Shown piece by piece: positions 1-8,612 of a stretch of DNA of 64,000 nucleotides. The notes beneath the pieces were generated by a model. That model did no database searches, had not been told where the DNA came from, and saw only the letters and a list, made by a program, of their open reading frames with translations. Each line of letters begins with the position of its first letter. Positions within the stretch are counted from its first letter, which is position 1. Source of the stretch: Qipengyuania spongiae (lineage in GTDB: Bacteria; Pseudomonadota; Alphaproteobacteria; Sphingomonadales; Sphingomonadaceae); NCBI RefSeq assembly GCF_026168555.1, contig NZ_CP092471.1:816501-880500 (forward strand), written 5' to 3'. The position numbers were made by a program, and so were the translations under genes.

Positions 1-1044
1 GTCTCCCACGCCTTCCTCACCGCGCTCGAGGATTCGGGCAGCGTGGGGGAGGGCACCGGCTGGCAGCCCGCGCCGCTCGTCGTTTCGTCCGGCGAGGAAG
101 GGCCGCTGCTCGCCGCGCTGCCGGCCTATCTCAAGGGCCACAGCCAGGGCGAATACGTCTTCGATCACAGCTGGGCCGATGCCTACGAGCGGGCCGGGGG
201 GCGCTATTATCCCAAGCTCCAGATCGCCGCGCCCTTCACCCCCGCCACCGGGCCGCGCCTGCTGCTGTCGGACGATGCGCTCGCCGCGCCGCTGCTGGGG
301 GCGGCGGAGCAGCTGTGCGGCCAGAACGGCTTTTCCTCCGCCCACGCGACTTTCATCGATCCGGCGCAGGCTCCGCTGTTCGAAAATGCCGGGTGGATGA
401 TGCGCAGCGACGTGCAATATCACTGGTTCAACCGCGATTATGCCGATTTCGACGCGTTTCTGGCCGAACTTTCCTCGCGCAAGCGCAAGGACCTGCGCAA
501 GGAACGCCGCGCGGTGCAGGAGCAGGTGCGGATCGAGCGGCTGCGCGGCGACGACATCCGGCCCGAACACTGGGACGCGTTCTGGCTGTTCTATCAGGAC
601 ACCGGGGCGCGCAAATGGGGCTCGCCCTATCTCACCCGCGAGGCCTTCGACCTGTTCCACGAGAGGATGGGCGAGCAATTGCTGCTGGTGATGGCTTTCG
701 CCGGGAGCGAACCCGTCGCGGGCGCGCTCAATTTCATCGGGGCGGACGCGCTCTACGGCCGCTACTGGGGCTGCCTCGCGGACATCCGTTTCCTGCATTT
801 CGAGCTCAGCTATTACCAGGCGATCGACGCCGCGATCGAGTTCGGCCTGTCGCGAGTCGAGGCCGGCGCGCAGGGCCAGCACAAGCTCGCCCGAGGCTAC
901 GAACCGGTCGAGACGCTATCGGCCCACTGGATCGCCGATCGCGGCTTCCGTTCCGCCGTGGCCGACTTCCTCGAGCGCGAACGCGAGGGCGTGGCGCTGG
1001 AGCGCAATTTCCTCGAAGAGCGGCTGCCCTTCCGCAAGGGATAG
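1..1044 (+). CDS. GNAT-fold acyltransferase, DUF482/COG3146 family (5' partial)
   Basis: The reading frame is open from the first base, so the start lies outside the window; the GTG at 43 is an internal codon because the family signature (SHAFLTALEDSGSVG) already begins at base 4. The protein carries the family blocks KGHSQGEYVFDHSWADAY and YYPKLQIAAPFTPATGPRLL, then RKRKDLRKERR and a C-terminal GQHKLARGYEP block. The family is an uncharacterised GNAT/FemAB-like acyltransferase group common in proteobacteria; no substrate can be assigned. It ends immediately next to the convergent Sel1-like gene with no gap. Confidence 0.85.
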   Translation, partial: VSHAFLTALEDSGSVGEGTGWQPAPLVVSSGEEGPLLAALPAYLKGHSQGEYVFDHSWADAYERAGGRYYPKLQIAAPFTPATGPRLLLSDDALAAPLLGAAEQLCGQNGFSSAHATFIDPAQAPLFENAGWMMRSDVQYHWFNRDYADFDAFLAELSSRKRKDLRKERRAVQEQVRIERLRGDDIRPEHWDAFWLFYQDTGARKWGSPYLTREAFDLFHERMGEQLLLVMAFAGSEPVAGALNFIGADALYGRYWGCLADIRFLHFELSYYQAIDAAIEFGLSRVEAGAQGQHKLARGYEPVETLSAHWIADRGFRSAVADFLEREREGVALERNFLEERLPFRKG

Positions 1045-1374
1045 CTAGGCCGCGCGGCGGGCCTTGGCCGCAAGCCATTCGCGCGCCCGGCGCTGGGCTT
1101 CGGCGATCTCGCGCGCGGTCATTTCCTCGGCGATGTCGGCGCGGCACCAGGCCGCTTCCGCGTGGCCCTCGGCCGCCGCGATGTTGAACCATTTGTGCGC
1201 TTCGACGAGATCGCATTCGACCCCGTGGCTGCCGGTCGAGAAGGCGACGGCGAGATCGTAGAGCGCGCCCGTGCTGCCGGCGGCGTAGGATGCGAGGCAC
1301 TTGCCGAGAAGTTCGGCCGCTCCGGCGCCTTGGCGGACGAGACCTTCGCCCCCCTGGATGGTCGTGAGTTGCAT
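1045..1374 (-). CDS. Small Sel1-repeat-like protein
   Basis: A 109-residue protein with one or two Sel1/TPR-like units: GALYDLAVAFSTG is followed by DLVEAHKWFNIAAAEGHAEA, the HKWFxxAAxxGxxxA pattern of Sel1 repeats. Such repeats form helix pairs that bind proteins. The start at 1374 (MQLTTIQGG) is preferred because a purine-rich AAGGGGGAA lies a few bases upstream; the frame stays open 13 codons further. It has no signal peptide, and no partner is evident from the neighbours. Function unknown. Confidence 0.6.
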   Translation of the reverse strand: MQLTTIQGGEGLVRQGAGAAELLGKCLASYAAGSTGALYDLAVAFSTGSHGVECDLVEAHKWFNIAAAEGHAEAAWCRADIAEEMTAREIAEAQRRAREWLAAKARRAA

Positions 1375-1675
1375 GTGCAATTCCCCCTTCCGCCGGCCTT
1401 CCAAGCCAATCACTCCCGATTCCCGGGCCGGCGCGTCCCCGCTATGCGGCGCGCATGGTCAAGAAAGCGTTAACGCTGTTCGGCAACTTCTGACGGAAAC
1501 CGGGCGGGAGCGGTGTGCCGGCCTCGCACACTGCGATGGCTCCCGCCGGATTGCCGCTTGTGCCGTAGTCTGGCGGTGCCTATAGGCCGCCGCCATCGGA
1601 CCGGCGGCAGCGCAACGGGAAACCGGGCGCGGCGAGGTGGCGACGGCCGACAAGTTTCTGGGGTTCGAGGGTTCG

Positions 1676-2134
1676 ATGGCCACCGCGATCAGTCTTGACG
1701 AGAAGAAGCTCGCCCGAGTGCGGGCCGAGGTCGACGCGGGCTATGTCCCCGACGAATCCGAGGAATATATGGGCCGCGACCAGCTCAATTATTTCCGCCT
1801 GCTGCTGCTCGAATGGAAACGCTCGATCCGCGACGCGGCCGAGAGCACGCTCCAATCTCTGCAGGACGGGCCGATCCGCGAACCGGATCTGGCCGACCGC
1901 GCCTCGAGCGAGACCGACTGGGGCATCGAATTGCGCACCCGCGACCGGCAGCGCAAGCTCGTTTCCAAGATCGACGCCGCCCTGCGCCGTATCGAGGAAG
2001 GGGAATATGGCTTCTGTGAAGTGACCGGCGATCCGATCGGGATCGGCCGGCTGATCGCCCGCCCGGTGGCGACGATGACGGTCGAAGCGCAGGAAGCTCA
2101 CGAGCGCACGGAAAAGGTCTCGCGCGAAAGATAG
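1676..2134 (+). CDS. dksA: RNA polymerase-binding factor DksA/TraR family
   Basis: A 152-residue DksA-like protein. DksA binds the RNA polymerase secondary channel and with ppGpp resets transcription in the stringent response. The coiled-coil segment (DQLNYFRLLLLEWKRSIRD) holds the family's YF...L..WK pattern and is followed by the return helix with DWGIELRTRDRQRKL. The zinc-finger region reads GFCEVTGDPIGIGRLIARP and retains one cysteine of the usual four, as in many alphaproteobacterial DksA proteins. The ATG at 1676 gives the family's usual length of about 151; a GTG at 1637 would add 13 residues. Confidence 0.88.
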   Translation: MATAISLDEKKLARVRAEVDAGYVPDESEEYMGRDQLNYFRLLLLEWKRSIRDAAESTLQSLQDGPIREPDLADRASSETDWGIELRTRDRQRKLVSKIDAALRRIEEGEYGFCEVTGDPIGIGRLIARPVATMTVEAQEAHERTEKVSRER

Positions 2135-2244
2135 GTTCTGCCTCCTGCCGCGCTTACCCTTTGTTCAGTCATTTCCAGCTACCGACCTATCGACCCGCTG
2201 CCAGCGACCTGATACGCGAGAAGTCAGGAAGGGAACCGATCACA

Positions 2245-2619
2245 ATGTCCGCCGTCAACACGCGCAATCTCGACCGCGACAGCCTGTTCCTGATGGGCGA
2301 ACTGATCGTCGATGGGCACGCCGGGCCGACCCGCGTGAAAATCCGCAACCTGTCGGCCGGGGGCATGATGGCTGAAGGGGATTTCGACATCGAACGCGGT
2401 GCCCGGGTCAGCGTGACCCTGCGCAATATCGGCAAGGTCAGCGGCAGCGTCGCCTGGGTGCAGGACAACCGCATCGGCGTCGCTTTCGAGCGCGAAATCG
2501 ATCCCAAGCTCGCTCGTGACGCGGTGGGAACCGGTGACACCCATGCGCCGCGTTATACCCGGCCCGTGATCGGCCGTTCCATCAGCGACGACTGGACCGG
2601 ACCCCTCCGCAAGCTCTGA
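2245..2619 (+). CDS. PilZ domain protein
   Basis: A 124-residue single PilZ-type domain: VKIRNLSAGGM matches the [D/N]xSxxG c-di-GMP-binding signature and is followed by the beta-barrel strands GARVSVTLRNIG, VSGSVAWVQDNRIGVAFE. The upstream RxxxR half of the c-di-GMP site is not clear; only NTRNLDRD is near the right place, so ligand binding is uncertain. The start at 2245 (MSAVNTRNLDRD) lies downstream of GGAAGGGAACC; the frame is open further upstream but that segment looks non-coding. It is monocistronic between dksA and a transporter-type lipoprotein. Confidence 0.75.
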   Translation: MSAVNTRNLDRDSLFLMGELIVDGHAGPTRVKIRNLSAGGMMAEGDFDIERGARVSVTLRNIGKVSGSVAWVQDNRIGVAFEREIDPKLARDAVGTGDTHAPRYTRPVIGRSISDDWTGPLRKL

Positions 2620-2672
2620 TCGCCGTACGGCAAATGCTGACGGCGCGCCCGCAACTTGCTAGCGCGGCAGGA

Positions 2673-4157
2673 ATGCGCCGCATCATCGTCCTTCTTTTGT
2701 TGCCGATTCTCCTTCTGGGGTGCGGCGACAGACGGTCGGGCGACGTGGTCGATATAGCGATCATCGGCGATCCGGCCGAACTCGGGGCGAGCGGCCTGCG
2801 GCTCGGGCCAGTCGGTCAACATGTCCGCACTGCCCGGGCGCAGGGCCTCGTGCGTCTCGACGAAACCGGGCAGGTTGTGCCAGCCATCGCGGAGCGGTGG
2901 ATCGTCACCGACGATGGCACCAGCTACATCTTCCGCATCCGCGAATTCGACCTGCCCGGAGGCGAACGGCTTACCGCACGGGCAGTGCGCAATTCTCTGC
3001 GCGACACGATCGAGCGTCTGCGGGGAACGTCGATGGGTCTCGATTTCGGCAAACTGCGAGACATCCGGGCGATGGCCGGCCGGGTGGTCGAGATCCGCCT
3101 GAAAAGTCCGATGCCCGAACTGCTGCAACTGCTTGCCCAGCCGGAGATGGGGCTGGCAGTGGGCGAGGCGCCGATCGGTCCGATGATCGCGGTGCCGGAG
3201 GATGGCGCGGTGCGCTTGGCCGCCATGTCGCCCGAGGCACGCGGGCTTCCCCGTCAGCCCGGCTGGGAAGAGATGGTGCGGACGGTGCGCCTCTCCGCGG
3301 TATCCGCGCAGGCCGCGGTGCGGGGATTTGCCGACGGGCGCTACGACGTGGTGCTGGGCGGAACGCTGAGCGATTTCGCGCTGGCCGAGGCGGGGCCCCT
3401 GTCACGCGGCACCATCCGTCTGAACTCGACGATCGGGCTCTTCGGTCTCGACATAAGAGGGCAGAACGGTTTCCTCGCCACTCCCGAAAACCGTGAAATG
3501 CTGTCGATGGCGCTTGACCGAACGGCGCTGATCCAGCCCTTCAATATCGCCGGCTGGAACGCCGCCACCACTATCGTTCCGGACGCGATTTCATCGAACG
3601 GGCAGGCCGGTGACGATCGCTGGGCGGGCCAGACCATCGAGCAGCGGCGGGAGCGGGCGCGGGCGGCGGTCACGGCGTGGGCCCGCGAGAATGGCGAACT
3701 GGTGCTGCGGATCGCCCTTCCCGACGGGCCGGGGTCGGATATCCTGCTGCGGGGGCTTGCCGCGCAATGGGGAGAAATCGGCGTGCGGCTGGTGCGGATC
3801 ACCGGCGACGGAGTCCGCAGTGCAGGCAGCGACGCCGCCGTGGATCTGGTCCTGCGCGAGAGGGTCGCCCGCTTCGGGGGCGCGCTGTGGTTTCTCAATC
3901 AGTTCAATTGCACCGTCACGCGCGGCGTGTGCTCCGAAGATGTCGACTTCCTGGTCGATCTCGCCAACAACGCCCCCGATCCGGCCGAGAGCGAAAGCTA
4001 CATGGCGGAGGCGGAGACCGCGCTCGAGGCGCTCTACCCCTTCATTCCCATAGGGGCGCCGATCCGCTGGTCGATGGTCCGCGCCGATGTCGAAGGCTTT
4101 GCCGAGAATCCGTGGGCGCTGCACCCCTTGTTCCCGCTCTCCCGTGCGCCCATCTAG
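2673..4157 (+). CDS. ABC-type peptide substrate-binding lipoprotein (SBP_bac_5 family)
   Basis: A 494-residue extracytoplasmic solute-binding protein. The N-terminus MRRIIVLLLLPILLLGCGD is a lipoprotein signal with the lipobox LLGC, which fixes the start at 2673. The body has oligopeptide-binding features such as LVRLDETGQVVPAIAERW, DGTSYIFRIRE, a helix starting RAVRNSLRDTIERL and the C-terminal EAETALEALYPFIPIGAPI. These proteins deliver peptides or similar ligands to an ABC importer in the inner membrane. No permease or ATPase genes lie next to it, so it is an orphan here and its ligand is unknown. Confidence 0.8.
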   Translation: MRRIIVLLLLPILLLGCGDRRSGDVVDIAIIGDPAELGASGLRLGPVGQHVRTARAQGLVRLDETGQVVPAIAERWIVTDDGTSYIFRIREFDLPGGERLTARAVRNSLRDTIERLRGTSMGLDFGKLRDIRAMAGRVVEIRLKSPMPELLQLLAQPEMGLAVGEAPIGPMIAVPEDGAVRLAAMSPEARGLPRQPGWEEMVRTVRLSAVSAQAAVRGFADGRYDVVLGGTLSDFALAEAGPLSRGTIRLNSTIGLFGLDIRGQNGFLATPENREMLSMALDRTALIQPFNIAGWNAATTIVPDAISSNGQAGDDRWAGQTIEQRRERARAAVTAWARENGELVLRIALPDGPGSDILLRGLAAQWGEIGVRLVRITGDGVRSAGSDAAVDLVLRERVARFGGALWFLNQFNCTVTRGVCSEDVDFLVDLANNAPDPAESESYMAEAETALEALYPFIPIGAPIRWSMVRADVEGFAENPWALHPLFPLSRAPI

Positions 4158-4162
4158 ACAGG

Positions 4163-4639
4163 ATGGACGACAGCCGCTGGAACGCGCAATCCGTATCCTC
4201 TGACTACAGGGAAGCCGACCCCGGCTCCGGCTCCGGCCGCGCCAACCACGTCGGTTTCGACTTGCCGATGGGCCGGGACGTCCATTCCATCCGCCGCCGG
4301 ATCGAAGCGATGGAGCACATTCTCGAGCGCAGCTTCCGCATCCCGGGGATCAACTATCCGGTCGGCCTTGATTCGATCATCGGCCTTGTCCCGGTGGTGG
4401 GCGATTTCGTTGCCGCTGCGATGGGGTCCTATATCGTGTGGGAAGCGCGCAACCTCGGCCTGCCAAAGTGGAAGCTGTGGCGCATGGGCGGCAATATCGC
4501 GCTCGACACCGCGATCGGTGCGATCCCGCTGGTGGGCGATGCCTTCGACCTCGCCTTCCGGTCCAACAGCCGGAACTTGCGGATCATCCGCAAGCATCTC
4601 GACAAGCATCACCCGGCCACCCGCACGATCGAGCAGTAG
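4163..4639 (+). CDS. DUF4112 membrane protein
   Basis: A 158-residue protein whose middle carries the DUF4112 hallmark segments: YPVGLDSIIGLVPVVGDFVA, then MGGNIALDTAIGAIPLVGDA with FDLAFRSNSRN. The two hydrophobic GxxPxVGD segments suggest insertion into the inner membrane. The function of the family is not known. The start at 4163 is six bases after the stop of the upstream lipoprotein gene, so the two may be co-transcribed. The N-terminal 35 residues are polar and Ser/Gly-rich. Confidence 0.75.
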   Translation: MDDSRWNAQSVSSDYREADPGSGSGRANHVGFDLPMGRDVHSIRRRIEAMEHILERSFRIPGINYPVGLDSIIGLVPVVGDFVAAAMGSYIVWEARNLGLPKWKLWRMGGNIALDTAIGAIPLVGDAFDLAFRSNSRNLRIIRKHLDKHHPATRTIEQ

Positions 4640-4686
4640 CGCAGCCAGACGTTTCGCTCCGCGCCATCCCGCGCTAGGGCGGGGGC

Positions 4687-5478
4687 ATGGCCAAGGACGT
4701 CACCTACTCATCCTATCTCGATCTCGACCGCATTCTGGCGGCCCAGCACCCGGTTTCGGGCGCGCATGACGAGATGCTGTTCATCATCGTCCACCAGGCG
4801 AGCGAGCTGTGGCTCAAGCTCTGTCTCCACGAGCTGGAAGCGGCGCGCGGCCGCATCGCGACGGACGATCTGCGCCCGGCCTTCAAGATGCTCGCCCGCG
4901 TCACCCGCGCGCAGGGCCAGCTGATCCAGAGCTGGGACGTGCTCAGCACCATGACCCCGCACGATTATTCGACCGTGCGCCCGCATCTCGGGGGCTCGAG
5001 TGGCTTCCAGAGCGCGCAGTACCGCTTGATGGAATTCCTCCTCGGCGGCCGCAATCCGGACATGGTGACGATGCACGAGGCGGTGCCCGAGGTGGCGACG
5101 CAACTGCGCGAGGAGCTGACCCGCCCGAGCATCTATGCCGAGACCATCGCGCTTCTCGCCCGCCGGGGCTTTGCCATTCCCGATGAGGTTCTGAACCGCC
5201 CGCATGACGGCACGTGGGACCGCTCCGAAGCGGTCGAGGCGGCGTGGGCGGAGATTTACCGCAACCCGCAGGATCTGTGGGACCTCTACGAGCTGGCGGA
5301 AAAGCTGGTCGATCTCGAATACCACTTCCAGCGCTGGCGTTTCGGTCATCTCAAGACGGTGGAGCGGATCATCGGTTTCAAGAAGGGCACCGGCGGCACG
5401 CCCGGCGTGCCCTATCTCGGCAAGGTGCTGGAGCAGGCGTTCTTTCCCGAATTGCTGAGCGTGAGGACTGCTCTGTGA
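4687..5478 (+). CDS. kynA: Tryptophan 2,3-dioxygenase
   Basis: A 263-residue heme dioxygenase that opens L-tryptophan to N-formylkynurenine, the first step of the kynurenine pathway. Family blocks are all present: MLFIIVHQASELWLKLCLHE near the N-terminus, GGSSGFQSAQYR in the middle, and RWRFGHLKTVERIIGFKKGT, where the histidine of RFGH is the expected heme ligand, followed by GGTPGVPYL. Length fits bacterial enzymes. The stop overlaps the start of kynB (GTGA), so translation is coupled within a kynA-kynB-kynU operon. Confidence 0.95.
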   Translation: MAKDVTYSSYLDLDRILAAQHPVSGAHDEMLFIIVHQASELWLKLCLHELEAARGRIATDDLRPAFKMLARVTRAQGQLIQSWDVLSTMTPHDYSTVRPHLGGSSGFQSAQYRLMEFLLGGRNPDMVTMHEAVPEVATQLREELTRPSIYAETIALLARRGFAIPDEVLNRPHDGTWDRSEAVEAAWAEIYRNPQDLWDLYELAEKLVDLEYHFQRWRFGHLKTVERIIGFKKGTGGTPGVPYLGKVLEQAFFPELLSVRTAL

Positions 5479-6101
5479 AGAAGCGCATCTGGGACATCTC
5501 GCAGACGCTGCGGCCCGAACTGCCCGTGTGGCCGGGCGACACGCAATTCGCCTTCGAACGGACCTGGCGCATGGACGAAGGCTCGCCGGTCAATGTCGGG
5601 CGGATGATGATGAGCACCCATTCGGGCACCCATGGCGATGCGCCGCTCCATTACGGGGCCGATGCACCCGATATCGCCAGCGTCTCGCTCGAACCGTATC
5701 TCGGCGAGTGTCTGGTGGTAGACGCGCGGGGCGTGACCGGGGGCGCAATCGATATCGGCGATCTGCCGCATCTGGACAGTGCCGACCGCGTGCTGTTCCG
5801 CACCTTCGACGCATTTCCGCACGATCGCTGGGACGAGAACTTTAAGGCAATCGCCGCCGAGACGGTCGAGTGGCTGGCGATGCAGGGTGTCCGCCTGATC
5901 GGGACCGACGCGCCCAGTGTCGATCCGCAGGAAAGCAAGAGCATGGCCGCGCACCGGGCGGTGCTGGAGCACGACATGCGCATTCTCGAAGGGCTGGTCC
6001 TCGATGACGTGCCGGAAGGTCTCTACGAACTGATCGCCCTGCCGCTCAGGATCGCCGGCGGCGATGCGGGACTCTGCCGCGCGATCCTGCGGGAGCTGTG
6101 A
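5475..6101 (+). CDS. kynB: Kynurenine formamidase (arylformamidase)
   Basis: A 208-residue cyclase-family hydrolase that deformylates N-formylkynurenine to kynurenine. The metal-binding signature HSGTHGDAPLHY and the downstream LIGTDAPSVDPQESKSMAAH are typical of KynB. It begins with GTG at 5475 inside the kynA stop codon (4-nt overlap) and ends one base before the kynU start, so all three enzymes of the pathway are translated from one message. A longer open frame extends upstream within kynA but has no homology to the family. Confidence 0.93.
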   Translation: MKKRIWDISQTLRPELPVWPGDTQFAFERTWRMDEGSPVNVGRMMMSTHSGTHGDAPLHYGADAPDIASVSLEPYLGECLVVDARGVTGGAIDIGDLPHLDSADRVLFRTFDAFPHDRWDENFKAIAAETVEWLAMQGVRLIGTDAPSVDPQESKSMAAHRAVLEHDMRILEGLVLDDVPEGLYELIALPLRIAGGDAGLCRAILREL

Positions 6102-6102
6102 C

Positions 6103-7320
6103 ATGAAGGACCGGGCGAGACATCTCGACGCGGCCGACCCGCTCGCCGCGTATCGCGAGCGGTTCGACGTGCCGGAGGGGGTAATCTACCTCGACGGCAA
6201 TTCGCTCGGCTGCTTGCCCAAGGCGACACCGGACCGGCTGGCCGAAGTGGTCCGCGGCGAATGGGGCACCGGGCTCGTCCGTTCGTGGAACGATGCGGAC
6301 TGGATCGCCATGCCGCAGCGCATCGGCGCCAAGATCGCCCCGCTGATCGGCGCCGCGCCGCACGAAGTCATCGCCTGCGACAGCGTGTCGGTGAACCTGT
6401 TCAAGCTGATCTCGGCTGCGCTGGCAATGCGACCGGGCCGCAAGGTTGTGCTGAGCGAGCCGGGAAATTTTCCGACCGATCTCTACATGATCGACGGGTT
6501 GGAACGGCAGGGTCTCGCCGAGCGGCGACTGGCGAAGCGCGGCGATTTGCCCGACGCGCTGGACGAGGACGTCGCGCTGCTGCTCCTCACTCACGCGCAT
6601 TACAAGACCGGCGAACTGTTCGATATGGCCGCGCTGACCCGCGCGGCGCACGAGGCGGGAGCGCTGGTGTTGTGGGACCTGTCGCATTCGGCCGGAGCCT
6701 ATCCGGTCCATCTTGGCGAATGCGAGGCCGATTTCGCGGTAGGCTGCGGCTACAAATATCTGAACGGCGGGCCCGGCGCGCCGGCCTTCGCCTTCGTCGC
6801 CGAACGCCATCACGACGCGGTGCGCCAACCGCTGAGCGGCTGGATGGGCCACGCCGCGCCCTTCGAATTCTCCGACGACTACTCGCCTGCGCCGGGCGTC
6901 GACCGCCTGCTCTGCGGCACGCCGCCGATCCTCGGAATGGCCGCGCTGGAAGTGGGAGTGGATCTCATCGCCGAGATCGGGGTCGATCGGCTCTACGCAA
7001 AGTCCAAGGCGCTGTCGGAATTCTTCCGCCAGTGTGTGTCGGAACACGGCGTCGAACTCGACCTTGTCAGCCCGACCGATCCTGACGCGCGCGGCAGCCA
7101 GCTCTCCTTCCGCCACGGAAACGCCTATGCGCTGAGCCAGGCTCTCATTGCGCGCGGCGTGATCGGCGATTTCCGTGACCCCGACATCCTGCGGCTGGGC
7201 TTCGCGCCTGCCTATCTCAGCTTTACCGACATCGCCGAGGCCGCTTCCCATCTCGCGAAAGTACTCGAAAGCGGCGAATGGCGGCGCGAGGAGTTCGGCA
7301 AGCGCGCCGCGGTGACCTAG
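6103..7320 (+). CDS. kynU: Kynureninase
   Basis: A 405-residue PLP enzyme that cleaves kynurenine to anthranilate and alanine. Motifs include IYLDGNSLGCLP at the substrate-binding N-terminus, LTHAHYKTGELFDM, LWDLSHSAGAYPV with the PLP-contacting aspartate, and GCGYKYLNGGPGAPAF, whose lysine near residue 217 is the Schiff-base lysine. ATG at 6103 follows the kynB stop. No kynurenine 3-monooxygenase gene is nearby, so the local pathway ends at anthranilate. No regulator is adjacent. Confidence 0.95.
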   Translation: MKDRARHLDAADPLAAYRERFDVPEGVIYLDGNSLGCLPKATPDRLAEVVRGEWGTGLVRSWNDADWIAMPQRIGAKIAPLIGAAPHEVIACDSVSVNLFKLISAALAMRPGRKVVLSEPGNFPTDLYMIDGLERQGLAERRLAKRGDLPDALDEDVALLLLTHAHYKTGELFDMAALTRAAHEAGALVLWDLSHSAGAYPVHLGECEADFAVGCGYKYLNGGPGAPAFAFVAERHHDAVRQPLSGWMGHAAPFEFSDDYSPAPGVDRLLCGTPPILGMAALEVGVDLIAEIGVDRLYAKSKALSEFFRQCVSEHGVELDLVSPTDPDARGSQLSFRHGNAYALSQALIARGVIGDFRDPDILRLGFAPAYLSFTDIAEAASHLAKVLESGEWRREEFGKRAAVT

Positions 7321-7387
7321 ACCGGGTCGAAGGGCGCGGCGCGGCAGGACGCTGCTGACCGTTTCATTGCAAAACTCCCATAGGGAT

Positions 7388-7416
7388 TTGACGCCGCTTC
7401 TTATTTTCGCCACAAT
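7388..7416 (+). promoter_or_regulatory. Putative sigma-70-type promoter of the acidic lipoprotein gene
   Basis: TTGACG at 7388-7393 and CACAAT at 7411-7416 are separated by 17 bases, in a short AT-richer gap 40 bases upstream of the lipoprotein start at 7456. The -35 box is good and the -10 box is weak. Confidence 0.35.
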
Positions 7417-7455
7417 TGATGCTCGCCAGTACCGGCAGTATCAAGGGGACATTCC

Positions 7456-7716
7456 ATGAAGTTCAAATCCGCAACCATTTTCGCTTCGGCTTTCGCATTC
7501 GCAGCGCTCGGCGCATGCGCCGAAAGCGAGCAGGAAGCTCAGGAAGATCTGGTGGAGCAGGAATACGAAGCGCAGGAAGACGTGCTCGAAGAGCAGGCCG
7601 ACCTCGCCGAAGCCCAGGGCAACGAAGCTCAGGAAGAAGCTCTCGACGCTGAAGCCGACGCCATGGGTGAAATGGGCGACCAGGCTGAAGATGCCGTGGA
7701 CGCTAACGCCGAATAA
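7456..7716 (+). CDS. Small acidic lipoprotein
   Basis: An 86-residue secreted lipoprotein. The N-terminus MKFKSATIFASAFAFAALGAC is a signal peptide with lipobox ALGAC; the mature part is very acidic and built from irregular repeats of the type EAQEDxxExE and EEQADLAEAQ, so it is probably helical or disordered and tethered to a membrane. The start has GGGGACATTCC upstream. A strong Rho-independent terminator follows directly, so it is monocistronic. I do not recognise a family or function. Confidence 0.7.
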   Translation: MKFKSATIFASAFAFAALGACAESEQEAQEDLVEQEYEAQEDVLEEQADLAEAQGNEAQEEALDAEADAMGEMGDQAEDAVDANAE

Positions 7717-7753
7717 GCGCGATTGCCGGCAAATCGCTGCTGGCCGAACAGAA

Positions 7754-7788
7754 GGCGGCGCCAGTCATCAGGCTGGCGTCGCCTTTTT
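7754..7788 (+). terminator. Rho-independent terminator after the acidic lipoprotein gene
   Basis: An 11-bp stem, GGCGGCGCCAG (7754-7764) against CTGGCGTCGCC (7773-7783) with one G-T pair and an 8-base loop, runs directly into TTTTT at 7784-7788. It ends the lipoprotein transcript and also protects the convergent HNH gene. Confidence 0.85.
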
Positions 7789-7853
7789 CGTTCTCTTCCG
7801 TTTCTTTCTGCGTGCTCCCGAGCCCATTGCGCTGTGCCCGGGGTGGCTCCTCC

Positions 7854-8462
7854 TCAGGCTTCCAGCTCGATGTCCCAGTAGAGCCAGTCCCGCCACGTCT
7901 CGTGCAGGTAGTTCGGCGGGAATTGCCGGCCGTGCTGTTGCAACTGCCAGTGCGTCGGCCGGATCGGTTCGGCGTAGAGCTGCATCCCGGCCTGCGACGG
8001 CGTGCGGCCGCCCTTCTTCATGTTGCACGGCGCGCAGGCGGTGGCGATGTTCTCCCAGGTGGTGCGTCCGCCCAGGCGCCGCGGAATCACGTGATCGAAG
8101 GTCAGGTTCTTCATCTCGCCACAGAACTGGCAGGAGAAGCGATCGCGCAGGAACAGGTTGAAGCGGGTAAAGGCGGGAAATTCGCTCGGCTTCACATATT
8201 GTTTCAGCGCGATCACGCTCGGGATTTTCATGTCGAGCGATGGCGAATGAACATGCCTGTCGTAGCTCTCGATCACGGTCACCCGGTCGAGGAAGATCGC
8301 CTTGATCGCGGTCTGCCACGGCCAAAGACTCAGGGGATAATAAGAGAGCGGAGTGTAGTCCGCGTTCAGCACCAGGCTGGGGCAGGCGTCCAGCTTGCGC
8401 GTGGGATCGTCCTCGGCGCTGCGGAAGCGCGCGGCCCGCTCGAGCAGATCATCCCTTAACAT
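7854..8462 (-). CDS. HNH endonuclease family protein
   Basis: A 202-residue HNH-type protein. The zinc and HNH elements are visible in order: FSCQFCGEMKNLTFDHVIPR (CxxC and the catalytic DH), GGRTTWENIATACAPCN with the central asparagine, and the second CxxC-type pair CAPC. The N-terminal half has ALVLNADY-type residues (PSLVLNADYTPLSYYPLSLW) characteristic of a conserved bacterial HNH group. The start is uncertain: ATG at 8462 gives MLRDDLLERAARF, while ATG at 8513 adds 17 residues. The physiological DNA target of this common single-copy family is not known. Confidence 0.85.
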   Translation of the reverse strand: MLRDDLLERAARFRSAEDDPTRKLDACPSLVLNADYTPLSYYPLSLWPWQTAIKAIFLDRVTVIESYDRHVHSPSLDMKIPSVIALKQYVKPSEFPAFTRFNLFLRDRFSCQFCGEMKNLTFDHVIPRRLGGRTTWENIATACAPCNMKKGGRTPSQAGMQLYAEPIRPTHWQLQQHGRQFPPNYLHETWRDWLYWDIELEA

Positions 8463-8612
8463 CGGTACCCGACATGCCTCGATGCCCTCCCTGACGATGG
8501 TGGAGAATGCCATCGCAGCGCAAAGCGTCAAGACTGTTACGGACAGCCTTTCCACAGGGTTATCCCGTTCCTTGCGGCTTGGCAGCGGCGCGCCAGCGGC
8601 TAGGGCGGGCGA

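Noticed and set aside
6046..7413. Long minus-strand open frame opposite kynU
   Set aside because: Arg/His-rich composition and no family similarity; it is the complement of a clearly conserved kynureninase.
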